From assembly GCF_013204795.1 (NCBI RefSeq), contig NZ_JABMKW010000016.1, positions 434,001-498,000 of the forward strand: a stretch of DNA of 64,000 bases. Reading direction: 5' to 3'. Made by a program: the position numbers and the translations under genes. This DNA comes from Pedobacter panaciterrae. GTDB lineage: Bacteria; Bacteroidota; Bacteroidia; Sphingobacteriales; Sphingobacteriaceae. A model generated the notes under the pieces. It worked only from the letters and a program-made list of their open reading frames with translations. It made no database searches and was not told the DNA's origin. Shown here in pieces: positions 17,486 to 27,100 of the stretch. How positions within the stretch are numbered: position 1 is the first letter of the stretch; each line of letters opens with the position of its first letter.

Positions 17486-19084
17486 ATGAATGCGACAGCC
17501 TTTATCACCTTTATTGTTGTTACCTTTCTTGTAGGGGTGATTTCCTGGTTCAAAACCAGAAGGCATAAAATAACTACCTCTGCAGGTCTCTTTCTGGCCA
17601 ACCGAACCTTAAGCTTTACCGCTGTAGGCAGTGCTTTGTTTTTTACGAACATCAGCGCCGCAGAATTTGTTGGCAGCAGTGAATCGGTATATGTGAACAA
17701 CATGACGGTAATGGCCTGGGGAATAAGCTCAGTATTTGCCATGCTGGTTGTTTCTGAATTTGTGATCCCCGTTTATTTAAAGGGTGCCATGTCTACCACT
17801 CCCGATTTTCTGGAAAACAGGTATGATCCGGGAACAAAGAAATTGGTTTCCTTCCTGTTCCTGATCAGCTACATGGTAAATCTGCTTCCTATTGTGCTTT
17901 ACAGTGGCGCTGTAGCATTGAATGGCTTGTTTCATTTTTCTGATATATGGCACATCAGTTATGGAAGCAGCATCTGGATTCTGGTATGGTGCATAGGTCT
18001 GGTCGGCAGTTTATATTCTATTCTGGGAGGTTTAAAGGCCATCGTGATCTCTGACCTGGTTTTAGGCATCTGTATGTTTACCGGAGCATTATTACTGGCT
18101 TACTTCGGACTAAGCCATGTAGGCAACGGTAACCTTCAGGAAGGCATACACACCATCCTCACTTCAAAAACGGAACATTTTAATTCCATAGGGACATCTG
18201 CAGATGCAGTCCCTTTTTCTACCATATTTACAGGCATGATCCTGATGAACCTCTTTTATTGGGGAACTGAACAGGTTATTGTGCAACAGGCATTGGCGTC
18301 GTCTGATCTCGAAACCAGCCAGAAAGGCATTGCCCTTGCCTGTGCCGGAAAGCTGCTTGGGCCCCTGCTTTTTATTTTGCCCGGAATAATTGCCGTTCAT
18401 ATGTACAGCAGCATGCAAAACACTACCGAGGTATTTTCAAGGGTGGTAAGTGATGTATCTCCGCCCATACTAAGTGGCTTTATTGCCGCAGTTATTTTTG
18501 GCGCTGCAATCACTTCCTTTTCGCCTGGTTTAAACAGCGCCAGCACCCTGTTCACCTTAAATTTGTACAAACCTTTTAAAGAGAAGAAAGGAAGAACCGT
18601 TACAGAAGCCGATTTGCTAAGAAACTCTAAAAGATTTGAGATGTTTGCCTCTTTACTGGCTATGTTCATTGCCCCGCTAATCATTTTCTCAAGCGATACC
18701 TTCTACACCTTTATGCAGAAGATAAATGCGGCCTTCAGCATCCCCATTTTCACCATTATGTTTGTAGGCTTTGTAACTAAAAAAGTTCCTCCGATCGCTG
18801 CTAAAGTAGGTCTTGGATTTTGTTTTACCGGCTACATCCTTACTCAGATTGTATTCGATACAGGCATCCACTTCCTGCATATCCTGGCCATCCTCTTTTT
18901 GCTAACAACCACCATCATGCTAATCATCGGAAAACTGTTTCCTATGGAAAAGGCTTATATGGCACAGAACAAACAGGTTGTAGATCTAAAACCATGGAAG
19001 AACCGCCACTGGGTTAACGGGCTGCTATTACTGATCATGATCCTTTTATTTGTGCTGTTCTCCAGATCAGGAATTGCAACCTAA
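17486..19084 (+). CDS. Sodium:solute symporter (SSS family), likely sugar or sugar-acid transporter
   Basis: A 532-residue inner-membrane protein with about 13-14 hydrophobic helices. Seen are FFTNISAAEFVGSSES (about residues 51-66), the family's region of Na+ contacts, TPDFLENRYDP (about 104-114), a conserved SSS segment, and FYWGTEQVIVQQALASSDLE (about 254-273), the second SSS signature. The resemblance to SglT/NIS-type proteins is clear, but the substrate is not. It follows the GntR gene by 9 bases, so the two form an operon. In context it would take the monosaccharide released by the two hydrolases into the cytoplasm. Confidence 0.9.
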   Translation: MNATAFITFIVVTFLVGVISWFKTRRHKITTSAGLFLANRTLSFTAVGSALFFTNISAAEFVGSSESVYVNNMTVMAWGISSVFAMLVVSEFVIPVYLKGAMSTTPDFLENRYDPGTKKLVSFLFLISYMVNLLPIVLYSGAVALNGLFHFSDIWHISYGSSIWILVWCIGLVGSLYSILGGLKAIVISDLVLGICMFTGALLLAYFGLSHVGNGNLQEGIHTILTSKTEHFNSIGTSADAVPFSTIFTGMILMNLFYWGTEQVIVQQALASSDLETSQKGIALACAGKLLGPLLFILPGIIAVHMYSSMQNTTEVFSRVVSDVSPPILSGFIAAVIFGAAITSFSPGLNSASTLFTLNLYKPFKEKKGRTVTEADLLRNSKRFEMFASLLAMFIAPLIIFSSDTFYTFMQKINAAFSIPIFTIMFVGFVTKKVPPIAAKVGLGFCFTGYILTQIVFDTGIHFLHILAILFLLTTTIMLIIGKLFPMEKAYMAQNKQVVDLKPWKNRHWVNGLLLLIMILLFVLFSRSGIAT

Positions 19085-19102
19085 ATTAACGGTTTTCAAC
19101 AG

Positions 19103-19345
19103 TCAGGTAAGCACTTCCACAGTAAGCAAACCGCCAAGAGAACTGCGCAACTGACTTAATGCTCTGGTCATATGGTTGTCAACCGTCTTTGTCGAATGTT
19201 CAGCCTTTGGGCAATTTCTTTGTGACTCAGGTTTTTTTCTTCCCTGCTGAGTTTATAAACTGCACTTCTCTGGCAAAATTCCCACAATTGAGTTGATCTG
19301 CTGAAGCAATTCTTTATGCGCTAAACTTCCATAGGCTGAGGGATC
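19103..19345 (-). pseudogene. Remnant of an ECF sigma factor gene (region 4), with two frameshifts
   Basis: Reading the minus strand gives pieces of one protein in different frames: KELLQQINSIVGILPEKCS, then YKLSREEKNLSHKEIAQRLN, then TKTVDNHMTRALSQLRSSLG to a stop at 19103-19105. Together they match sigma region 4 of Bacteroidota ECF factors of the SusCD-linked type (LPEKC...SREE..SHKEIA..L.IS.KTVDNHM..AL..LR). The first junction (near 19257) and the second (near 19193, where one T added would restore ISTKTV) are frameshifts. A stop sits just upstream of the first piece, and no region 2 is visible. The gene is therefore decayed. It probably once regulated a SusCD locus. Call by eye; protein-family profiles were not run. 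Confidence 0.8.
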
Positions 19346-19448
19346 TCACACATTCCCGTTATCTCGACGTTAGGAAATCCCCAAGCCTTACTAATCAAAA
19401 CAACACAATTACAGATTTATGTATATTTGATATACAAGCCCTAAACCA

Positions 19449-20948
19449 ATGAACCACAAGTCATTAACCACAACCATCCAAAAGATCTTTATAATCCTGC
19501 TTTTGCTTGTCCCATACCTTTCTTTTAGCCAACAAACAGATTCAACCCATCTCGATCAGTTTATTGCAAAACAGGTAGCCGACTACAAAATCCCTGGCCT
19601 TGCCATCGGCATAATCAAAAACAATAAAGTAATCTTTAAAAAAGGATATGGTGTAACCAGCACAGCAAAAGGATTTCTGGTAAACACCCAAACTATTTTC
19701 CCCATATCATCCTGCACAAAAGCCTTTACCGCTGCTGCACTGGGCATACTTGTAGATGATGGAAAAATCAACTGGGATGACAAAGTCATTAAATACCTCC
19801 CGGATTTTAAATTGAGCGACCCATGGATTACCAAAGAACTTACCATTACCGATATTTTAAGTCACAGATCTGGCTTAAAAACATTTGATGGCGACCTGCT
19901 TTGGTACGGCACAAAAAATACCAGACAAGATATCGCAAGGTTAATCCGTTACTCACCAATCCGAACCAATTTCCGCACAGATTTTGCTTACCAGAATATC
20001 ATGTACCTTGTAGCGGGGCTTGTTGTTGAATCCGTTACCGGAAAAACATGGGACGAATTTTTAAAAGAAAGGATTTTCAACCCCCTCAAAATGACGGGCA
20101 CCGCTACCAACAGGGATTCCATAACCAGCGAAAGTAATTTTGCCCTACCACACATCCAGAATAAACCGATTAAACCACTCAACATGTACAACATCAGCCC
20201 TGCGGGCGGTGTAGATTCAAATATCGACGACATGCTGATCTGGATGCAGATGCTGCTTGCACATGGCCGAATTGATGACACCACCTTATTAGCCGATGGC
20301 ACCATTAATACCTTAACAAGTGTCAAAACACTGTTCTCCATTAATAAAGACGATGGCTATGGACTAGGCTGGTATATTAAACACACCAAAAACGGTAAAG
20401 TAATTAACCACAACGGTGGGATGCCGGGTTATATATCCAGCGTAGTGTTGCTTCCCGACAGCAGCTCTGGAATAGTCATCCTTACCAACAAAATATCTCA
20501 GATCAACGATGAGCTGGTCAAAGCAATTACCGGCTACATGACCCGAAATAACACATTTGACTGGAAAGAAGCCGACAAAGAAATGTCTGGAAAAAACACC
20601 GTTTTCGATTGGGATAAGAAAAGAAAACCTCAGCCTAAAAAGAGTGCTTTAATACCCAACTTTAGCCGCTATGAAGGGGAATACGAAGACACAGCTTATG
20701 GTAAAGCGGTGATCAGACGAGAAAAAGGAAAACCTTTTCTGGAATTGCTTCCCACAAAGGAGCTCTTTTCGGGCTTTTTACATCACATAGACGCAGATCA
20801 CTGCAAAATCATCTTTAACGATCCCTTTGTACCCGAGGGTGAAGTAATTTTTATAAGGGATACGGAAAAAAAAATAACCGGGTTCAAGCTAAACATCGAT
20901 TCAAACGACTTCCTCTTTGACGATCTGGAATTTGATAAAATCCCTTAA
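19449..20948 (+). CDS. Secreted serine hydrolase of the beta-lactamase / D-Ala-D-Ala carboxypeptidase (class C) family
   Basis: A 499-residue protein with a signal peptide (about residues 1-28, ending LSFS-QQ). The beta-lactamase domain (about 35-370) holds S88-CTK91 as SxxK, Y181-QN as YxN, and HNGGMPGY as the third (KTG-equivalent, HxG) motif. This makes it a class C-type serine hydrolase/esterase rather than a clinical beta-lactamase. The C-terminal part (about 400-499, starting near PNFSRYEGEYED) looks like the beta-rich DUF3471 tail common in such proteins. Substrates in this family range from D-amino-acid peptides to esters. The 3' end overlaps the convergent SRPBCC gene by 4 bases. Confidence 0.88.
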   Translation: MNHKSLTTTIQKIFIILLLLVPYLSFSQQTDSTHLDQFIAKQVADYKIPGLAIGIIKNNKVIFKKGYGVTSTAKGFLVNTQTIFPISSCTKAFTAAALGILVDDGKINWDDKVIKYLPDFKLSDPWITKELTITDILSHRSGLKTFDGDLLWYGTKNTRQDIARLIRYSPIRTNFRTDFAYQNIMYLVAGLVVESVTGKTWDEFLKERIFNPLKMTGTATNRDSITSESNFALPHIQNKPIKPLNMYNISPAGGVDSNIDDMLIWMQMLLAHGRIDDTTLLADGTINTLTSVKTLFSINKDDGYGLGWYIKHTKNGKVINHNGGMPGYISSVVLLPDSSSGIVILTNKISQINDELVKAITGYMTRNNTFDWKEADKEMSGKNTVFDWDKKRKPQPKKSALIPNFSRYEGEYEDTAYGKAVIRREKGKPFLELLPTKELFSGFLHHIDADHCKIIFNDPFVPEGEVIFIRDTEKKITGFKLNIDSNDFLFDDLEFDKIP

Positions 20949-21403
20949 TTTTTCGCAAACTTGTCTGCTATTAGATTCAGATTGATGCCATGCTCCAGAT
21001 AGGCCTTCAGCCCATCTACCACAGTAGTAAAGCCACCGCTTGCGCCATTGATCTCTGCAAGCAGTTCATCACCGGTTGTCTGAAAACCATACTGCGTAAT
21101 GGTAACATACGTAGTGCCTTCAGTCAATGCCTCAAATTCAAAATCTACGGGAGTTGAATATTGATCCCACTCAACAGCTATTTTTTTATTCGGCACAATT
21201 TCTTTAACCCGCACAGCGCTGGAAACATTATACATTTCCCATTCCCAGGTAATTGTTTTGCCCTGCTCTAGCCTGCCACTTCCTTTGGTAAACCAAAAAT
21301 GCTTGGTGATCTCAGGATCAACAAATGCTTCAAATACTACAGCCACCGGCCTTCTGATTAGCATCTGCGCCTGTACGCTTGGTATTTTATTTTCCTTCTC
21401 CAT
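20945..21403 (-). CDS. SRPBCC (AHSA1/START-like) domain protein
   Basis: A 152-residue single-domain cytoplasmic protein of the Bet v1/AHSA1 type, a helix-grip fold with a hydrophobic cavity. Seen are AQMLIRRPVAVVFEAFVDPE (about residues 12-31), KHFWFTKGSGRL, WEWEMYNVSS and the C-terminal helix GGFTTVVDGLKAYLEHGINL. Such proteins bind hydrophobic ligands or act as Hsp90-activator-like modules. Many bacterial copies are paired with ArsR regulators, which is not so here. Function unassigned. It overlaps the end of the serine hydrolase gene on the opposite strand. Confidence 0.85.
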   Translation of the reverse strand: MEKENKIPSVQAQMLIRRPVAVVFEAFVDPEITKHFWFTKGSGRLEQGKTITWEWEMYNVSSAVRVKEIVPNKKIAVEWDQYSTPVDFEFEALTEGTTYVTITQYGFQTTGDELLAEINGASGGFTTVVDGLKAYLEHGINLNLIADKFAKN

Positions 21404-21534
21404 ATTATAAATATAACAATTATCCGCGCCAGGTCTGTAGAAAACTGCTTAGGTTTAAGAACAAAAAAATACTTGTCCTGTTTTCGGTTGTTCGCTACAC
21501 CCAACTAAGCTAATTTTGAAGAAAAAGAAACAGA

Positions 21535-22572
21535 ATGCTGACCAACGAAATCATGTACAACGCCATCCTTAAAAAAGACATCACTTTTGAGGGGACTTTC
21601 ATAACGGCAGTTAAAACTACAGGCATATTTTGCAGACCTACCTGTACCGCAAGAAAACCAAAGGCAGAAAATGTGGAGTTTTTTAAAACGACCAGCGAAG
21701 CCATACGCAAAGGCTACAGACCTTGTAAAGTGTGCAACCCCCTTGAAAAAATTGGAGAGACCCCTGATTTTATTAAATCGATCCTCGACGAATTAAACGC
21801 AGATCCATCTTTAAAATTTAAGGACTGGGACCTCATTCAAAAAGGTATTGAGCCCAGCAAAATCAGAAGGTGGTTCCTTAAAAATCATGGCATTACCTTT
21901 CATGCCTACCAACGGATGTTTCGGATCAATTCTGCATTTAAAAGAATCCAGGATGGCCAGGCCATTACCACCGCCGCATTTGATGCCGGGTATGAATCGT
22001 TAAGTGGTTTTGGTGATTCCTTTAAAGCGATCTTTGGCGTTTCTCCTTTAAACAGCAAAGATAAACAGGTAATTAATATCACCCGATTAGAAACACCACT
22101 GGGAACTATGTTTGCCTGCGCCGTTAAACAAGGCATCTGCCTTTTAGAGTTTACCGATCGAAAAATGCTCGAGACGGAATTCAAAACACTCGCAAAACAA
22201 TTAAATGCCACTATCATTCAGGGCAGCAACCACCACTTCGATCTGCTAAAGCAGCAGCTTGATGAATATTTCGCTGGCAACCGAAAACAATTTTCAGTGC
22301 CCCTGTTTTCACCCGGAACAGAATTTCAGCAGTCTGTATGGCAAATTCTGCAGGAAATCCCTTATGGCGCAACGCGCAATTATAAGCAACAAGCCCTGAC
22401 TTTAAATAAACCCGAAGCTGTTCGCGCAGTGGCAAATGCCAATGGAATGAATAGAATCTCAATCCTGATTCCGTGCCACAGGGTAATTGGCACTGACGGA
22501 AGCTTGACCGGCTACGGCGGTGGACTGGCTAGAAAAAAGTGGCTGCTCGAGCTCGAAAAATCAAACTCCTGA
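21535..22572 (+). CDS. ada: Ada: bifunctional methylated-DNA repair protein and AraC-type regulator
   Basis: A 345-residue protein, close to E. coli Ada (354). The N-terminal zinc domain has Cys33, Cys37, Cys64 and Cys67 in FCRPTC and PCKVC; one of these accepts methyl from phosphotriesters and turns the protein into an activator. A helix-turn-helix of AraC type covers about residues 85-180 (GITFHAYQRMFRINSAFKRI, YESLSGFGDSFKAIFGVSP). The C-terminal O6-methylguanine methyltransferase domain has the active-site PCHRVIG with Cys314 and a GYGGGLARKKWLL tail. All catalytic residues are present. It controls the adaptive response to alkylation. The MFS gene follows after 81 bases but a functional link is not evident. 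Confidence 0.95.
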   Translation: MLTNEIMYNAILKKDITFEGTFITAVKTTGIFCRPTCTARKPKAENVEFFKTTSEAIRKGYRPCKVCNPLEKIGETPDFIKSILDELNADPSLKFKDWDLIQKGIEPSKIRRWFLKNHGITFHAYQRMFRINSAFKRIQDGQAITTAAFDAGYESLSGFGDSFKAIFGVSPLNSKDKQVINITRLETPLGTMFACAVKQGICLLEFTDRKMLETEFKTLAKQLNATIIQGSNHHFDLLKQQLDEYFAGNRKQFSVPLFSPGTEFQQSVWQILQEIPYGATRNYKQQALTLNKPEAVRAVANANGMNRISILIPCHRVIGTDGSLTGYGGGLARKKWLLELEKSNS

Positions 22573-22653
22573 TTTCTTAATTAAAAATGCATTTCATTCA
22601 TTCATATCAGAATGAGCGGGATCTGCTGTGCCTAAAAAACAGATTAGACGATC

Positions 22654-24063
22654 ATGAAAAAGAAAAAAAATAACTCAAAATGGCTTGCATTGGTAATCGT
22701 TTTAACCGCGCCAATGCTCTATGTAATAGATATTTTCATCATCAATATGGCAATACCGGGTATTAAAGCCGGAGTGAATGCTAGCGACGGAGAAGTACAG
22801 CTGGTGATAGCAGGCTATTTGCTGGGAAGTGCGGCTTTTCTGATCATTGGCGGTCGCGCCGGAGACTACCTTGGCAAAAAGAAAGTACTGTTCTGGGGCC
22901 TTTTCCTCTTCACATTAACCTCCTGCATCTGTGGCATTACACAAACGGCCCTACAACTTAACATTGCCCGCTTCTTTCAGGGCATCAGCTCCTCTATCAT
23001 GGTTCCTCAATCCATTGCTTTTATACAGGTGCTGTTTACCGATCCTCAGGAGCGGGCAAAAGCAATAGGCTGGTACGGTGTTACCCTCAGTATTGCTGCT
23101 ATTATAGGCCAGATATTGGGCGGATACCTGGTAGACAAATCTTTCTTGGGAATTGAGGGCTGGCGGTTGATCTTTTTGATAAACCTTCCCATAGGAATTG
23201 CAGCGTTATGGGCAATATCGAAGTATCTAACCGAGACAGTTAAAGACACCATGCAAAGCTTCGATTATTCCGGCGCAATGATTTTAACTGCAGGACTATT
23301 TTGCCTGATCTATCCGCTTGCAGAAGGCCGCGAAGCTGGATGGCCCTTGTGGAGTATAATCATGATACTGTCGTCGGCCCTTATTTTTGCCTGCTTCATT
23401 CGCAATCAAAAGAAAAGGCTGTTGCTTAACAGCGCTCCTTTAATAGATGTCTCGCTTTTTAAACTAAGGGAATTCAACATTGGCCTGCTCGCGGTATTGT
23501 TCCATTTCATGATGCATACGGCCTTTCTACTAATGAGCGCGGTGTATCTTCAGAACGGTCTTGGCTTATCTGCCTTAGATTGCGGTTTGTATTTCGTATT
23601 ACATGCAGTGCTTTTTATGATATCGGCAATGCTGGCGTCTAAGCTGATCGTTAAATTTGGGAAACGCGTCTTGCAATTGGGCGTGGCCATTATCATGGTA
23701 TCCTTTATGCTCCAGATCCTGCTTTTTAAACCGCAGGTAAGCGGGTTATACGTCATTTTACTCATTGGACTCTACGGTCTGGGCAACGGACTTGTCCTAC
23801 CCTCTCTGCTTACCATTGCATTAGGAAGCATCCCAGCAAAATTTGCAGGCGTTGCTGCCGGCATCTTTTCCACCTTCCAGCAAACCGCTTCAGCCCTGGG
23901 GATCAGCATTTTGGGGGGCGTATTTTATTACGAAATCAGCACAAATAAGGCCAACCCCGATTACCTTAAAGCTTTCGATTATGGTATTGCCGCCAACATG
24001 GCCTGCCTTTGCTTAGTATTATACATGCTTTACCTCATCCCTAAACCCATTAAAGCCAAATAA
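22654..24063 (+). CDS. MFS multidrug-type exporter (DHA2/EmrB-QacA-like)
   Basis: A 469-residue inner-membrane protein with about 14 hydrophobic segments. Motif A appears as GGRAGDYLGKKK (about residues 69-80), an R-containing helix as IARFFQGISSSIMVPQSIAF (about 106-125), and motif C plus the DHA2 hallmark as GQILGGYLVD and EGWRLIFLINLPIG (about 170-183). DHA2 pumps export drugs, dyes or bile-like amphiphiles with proton antiport. The substrate is unknown. It is the only transporter in this stretch and is 73 bases before the large hybrid kinase. The start is preceded by a plausible A-rich leader. Confidence 0.9.
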   Translation: MKKKKNNSKWLALVIVLTAPMLYVIDIFIINMAIPGIKAGVNASDGEVQLVIAGYLLGSAAFLIIGGRAGDYLGKKKVLFWGLFLFTLTSCICGITQTALQLNIARFFQGISSSIMVPQSIAFIQVLFTDPQERAKAIGWYGVTLSIAAIIGQILGGYLVDKSFLGIEGWRLIFLINLPIGIAALWAISKYLTETVKDTMQSFDYSGAMILTAGLFCLIYPLAEGREAGWPLWSIIMILSSALIFACFIRNQKKRLLLNSAPLIDVSLFKLREFNIGLLAVLFHFMMHTAFLLMSAVYLQNGLGLSALDCGLYFVLHAVLFMISAMLASKLIVKFGKRVLQLGVAIIMVSFMLQILLFKPQVSGLYVILLIGLYGLGNGLVLPSLLTIALGSIPAKFAGVAAGIFSTFQQTASALGISILGGVFYYEISTNKANPDYLKAFDYGIAANMACLCLVLYMLYLIPKPIKAK

Positions 24064-24136
24064 TGACGGGATAACCATTAATATTGATTATCTTTGAGTA
24101 GGCAGCGATAAGTGTATCGTCGTCGAATTTGACTTC

Positions 24137-27100
24137 ATGACCAGACTAAAAAAAACAGAACTCGAAATTTCTGACGATCAGTTCCCTGTAGTGGGAATTG
24201 GGGCTTCAGCAGGAGGACTAAAAGCCATAAGTCGATTTTTAAAGGCCATCCCGCCGAAGTCTGGAATAGCTTACGTATTTGTTCAGCACTTAAGTCCTGA
24301 TCATGAAAGTTCCCTACCGAAATTGCTTCAGAAAATATCAAAAATCCCCGTACATCAGATAACAGACGACATCCATTTGGAACCGGACAACTTTTATGTT
24401 ATCCCAGAAAACAAGATCGTAACCGCTACAGATGGAGTGCTTAAACTCTCATCACTCGACGATAAACGCTATAAAGTAAAAGTAATAGACCGCTTTTTCT
24501 CTTCACTGGCCATTGTGCACCAGGGTTATGCAATAGGTGTAGTCTTATCGGGCTCATTAAACGACGGCACCCTGGGTTTAGAGGCAATTAAGGCCTATGG
24601 AGGAATCACCTTTGCACAGGATGAAGATTCTGCAGAGTATAACGAAATGCCTGCAAGTGCGATAAAAGCTAAAACAGTAGATTTTGTATTAAACCCTGAA
24701 AAGATTGCAGTGCATCTTCTTACCATTAATGCACCTTTTTACAATAATCATATCAATCCCTCCGAAGATAAAGGTTCAAGGGACGAAGCGGTTTTCAAGC
24801 AAATACTTACATTACTTCGGGTACGCAGGGGGGTAGATTTTTCATTCTATAAGTCAAGCACTTTAAAAAGGCGCATTGTACGTAGAATGGCCTTAAAGGG
24901 AACTGACAAACCGGAAGTCTATTTATCCGTTCTGCGCGAAAAAAAGGACGAACAGGACGCGCTATACAATGACATGCTCATTTCTGTTACTAATTTTTTC
25001 CGTGACCCGGACATCTTCGAAACCCTGTGTACCACTGTGCTCTCTTCGATCATAGATCAGAAGAAAAACGGTGAACCCTTACGGATCTGGATTGCAGGCT
25101 GCGCGACCGGAGAAGAAGCGTACTCTATGGCAATCTGTTTAACAGAACAATTGGGTGATAAAGCTTCTGCAATGAAAATACAGATCTTTGCTACTGATAT
25201 TTCTGAAACGGCAATTAACAAAGCACGTACCGGCGTTTACAGACCTACCGATATTGAGGGTGTTTCGGAGTCTCGTCTGCGTCAGTTCTTTAATAAAATT
25301 GACGGCAACTATCAGGTCAGAAAAAGCATCCGGGACATGTGTGTCTTTGCACATCATAACTTCTTAAAAGACCCACCTTTCTCCAGACTTGACTTAATTA
25401 CCTGTCGCAATGTTTTAATCTATCTCGAACCGGTATTGCAGAAAAAAGCAATTACGGCCTTTCATTATGCCCTGGCCAATCATGGTTTTTTAATGTTGGG
25501 AAAATCAGAAAGTATTGGCAAAGACTCAGATCTTTTTCTGCCATACAACCATGCAGGCAAAATTTTTCAGCGGATCGGCATTCCCGGCAGGATTATGCTG
25601 GTAACCACACAGGGTAGTGAACAGAATTTTAAAAATGTTGACACCAGTGCACGTAAAGGAGCCGAAGAACCGGATATTTCTAAACTTGCCGACCAGGTGG
25701 TACTGGCTAAATTCTCACCTTCTGGAGTGCTGGTAAGCGATAACTTCGACATTATTCAGTTTAGAGGAAAAACAGATGCCTGGCTCGCCCCGTCCCCTGG
25801 AAGAGCTAGCTTAAACCTGCTAAAAATGGCAAGAGAAGACCTGGTTTTTGAACTCCGGAATTTATTGCAGCAGGCAAAGAAAAATCAAACTCCTGTGGGA
25901 AAAAAGAATGTGATCTTCAACCTGAATGAACAGCAGGAATTTGTTGATATAGAGGTTACCCCGCTTATAAAACCTGAAAGTGTCCATTACCTGGTCTTGT
26001 TCCAAACCAGTTTTTCAGCGGTCCGTAAAAGGCCTTTATCAAAAGTCGGAAAACGGGTTGAAAGTGACAAAGACCTGAGGTTAAAGCAGCAGGAAATGGA
26101 GCTAACCCAGCTTAGGGCAGAAATGAGGAATGCAACAGAAGAACAGGAAGCGGCACATGGGGAACTGCAAAGCGCAAATGAGGAGCTGCTTTCTGGTAGT
26201 GAAGAGCTACAGAGCTTAAACGAAGAACTGGAAACTTCAAAAGAAGAGCTGCAAAGCACAAACGAAGAGATCAACATCATTAACAATGAACTCACCGGAC
26301 GTAACCAGGAACTAAACAATGCAAGGGTATACACAGAAGCCATCATAAATACAATTCGTGATCCGTTGATTATTCTGGATAAGGATTTAAGGGTAAAAAG
26401 GGCTACGGATGGATTTTACACCAAGTTTCATGTCACTAAAAAAGAAACGGAAGGTGAATATTTCTATGATCTTGGTGACCGGCAGTGGAACATTCCACTA
26501 CTCCGCGATCTGCTGGAGAACATCTTGCCGGAGAAAAAAATCTTAACTGATTTTGAGGTGAGCCATATTTTCCCAACAATTGGTCTGCGCATCATGAGTT
26601 TAAACTCAAGACTACTGGATGGCTTAATATTATTGGCCATTGAAGATATTACGGATAAACGTAAGGTTGAACAAGGCCTGGCTGAAGTGGAGTTGCTATT
26701 TAAAGAAAGTAAAGAACGGTTAAAACTTGCCGTAGAAGCCGCAGGTTTAGGCACCTGGGATTACAATACACTTACCGACGAATTGATATTTGATGGCAGG
26801 TCTAAAGAACTTTTCGGCCTTAAGCCTAATCATGACATCACTTATCAGCAATTCATAAATATGATCCATGTTGATGATCGTGCTGATGTAGACAAAACCC
26901 TGAAACAAGCGCTCACTGGCATCAATAATGGCGAGTACGAAAAGGAATTCAGAACATCAGAAAACCTAGATAAAAAACTCAAATGGGTTAAGTTTAAGGG
27001 TAAAGCGTATTTTAATGCAAAAAATGAGCCTTATCGCTTTGTTGGAACATCATTAGATATTACTCCCCAAAAGATGCATGATCAGGCGATAAAAGAATTG

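Noticed and set aside
19449..20948. Serine hydrolase as an antibiotic-resistance beta-lactamase
   Set aside because: The motif set is that of the class C-like hydrolase/esterase family with a DUF3471-like tail. Substrate unknown and no evidence of resistance role.
25987..26346. 119-codon Ser-rich frame opposite the kinase
   Set aside because: It reads back the Glu-rich coiled coil in the opposite direction, which creates Ser-rich low-complexity sequence.
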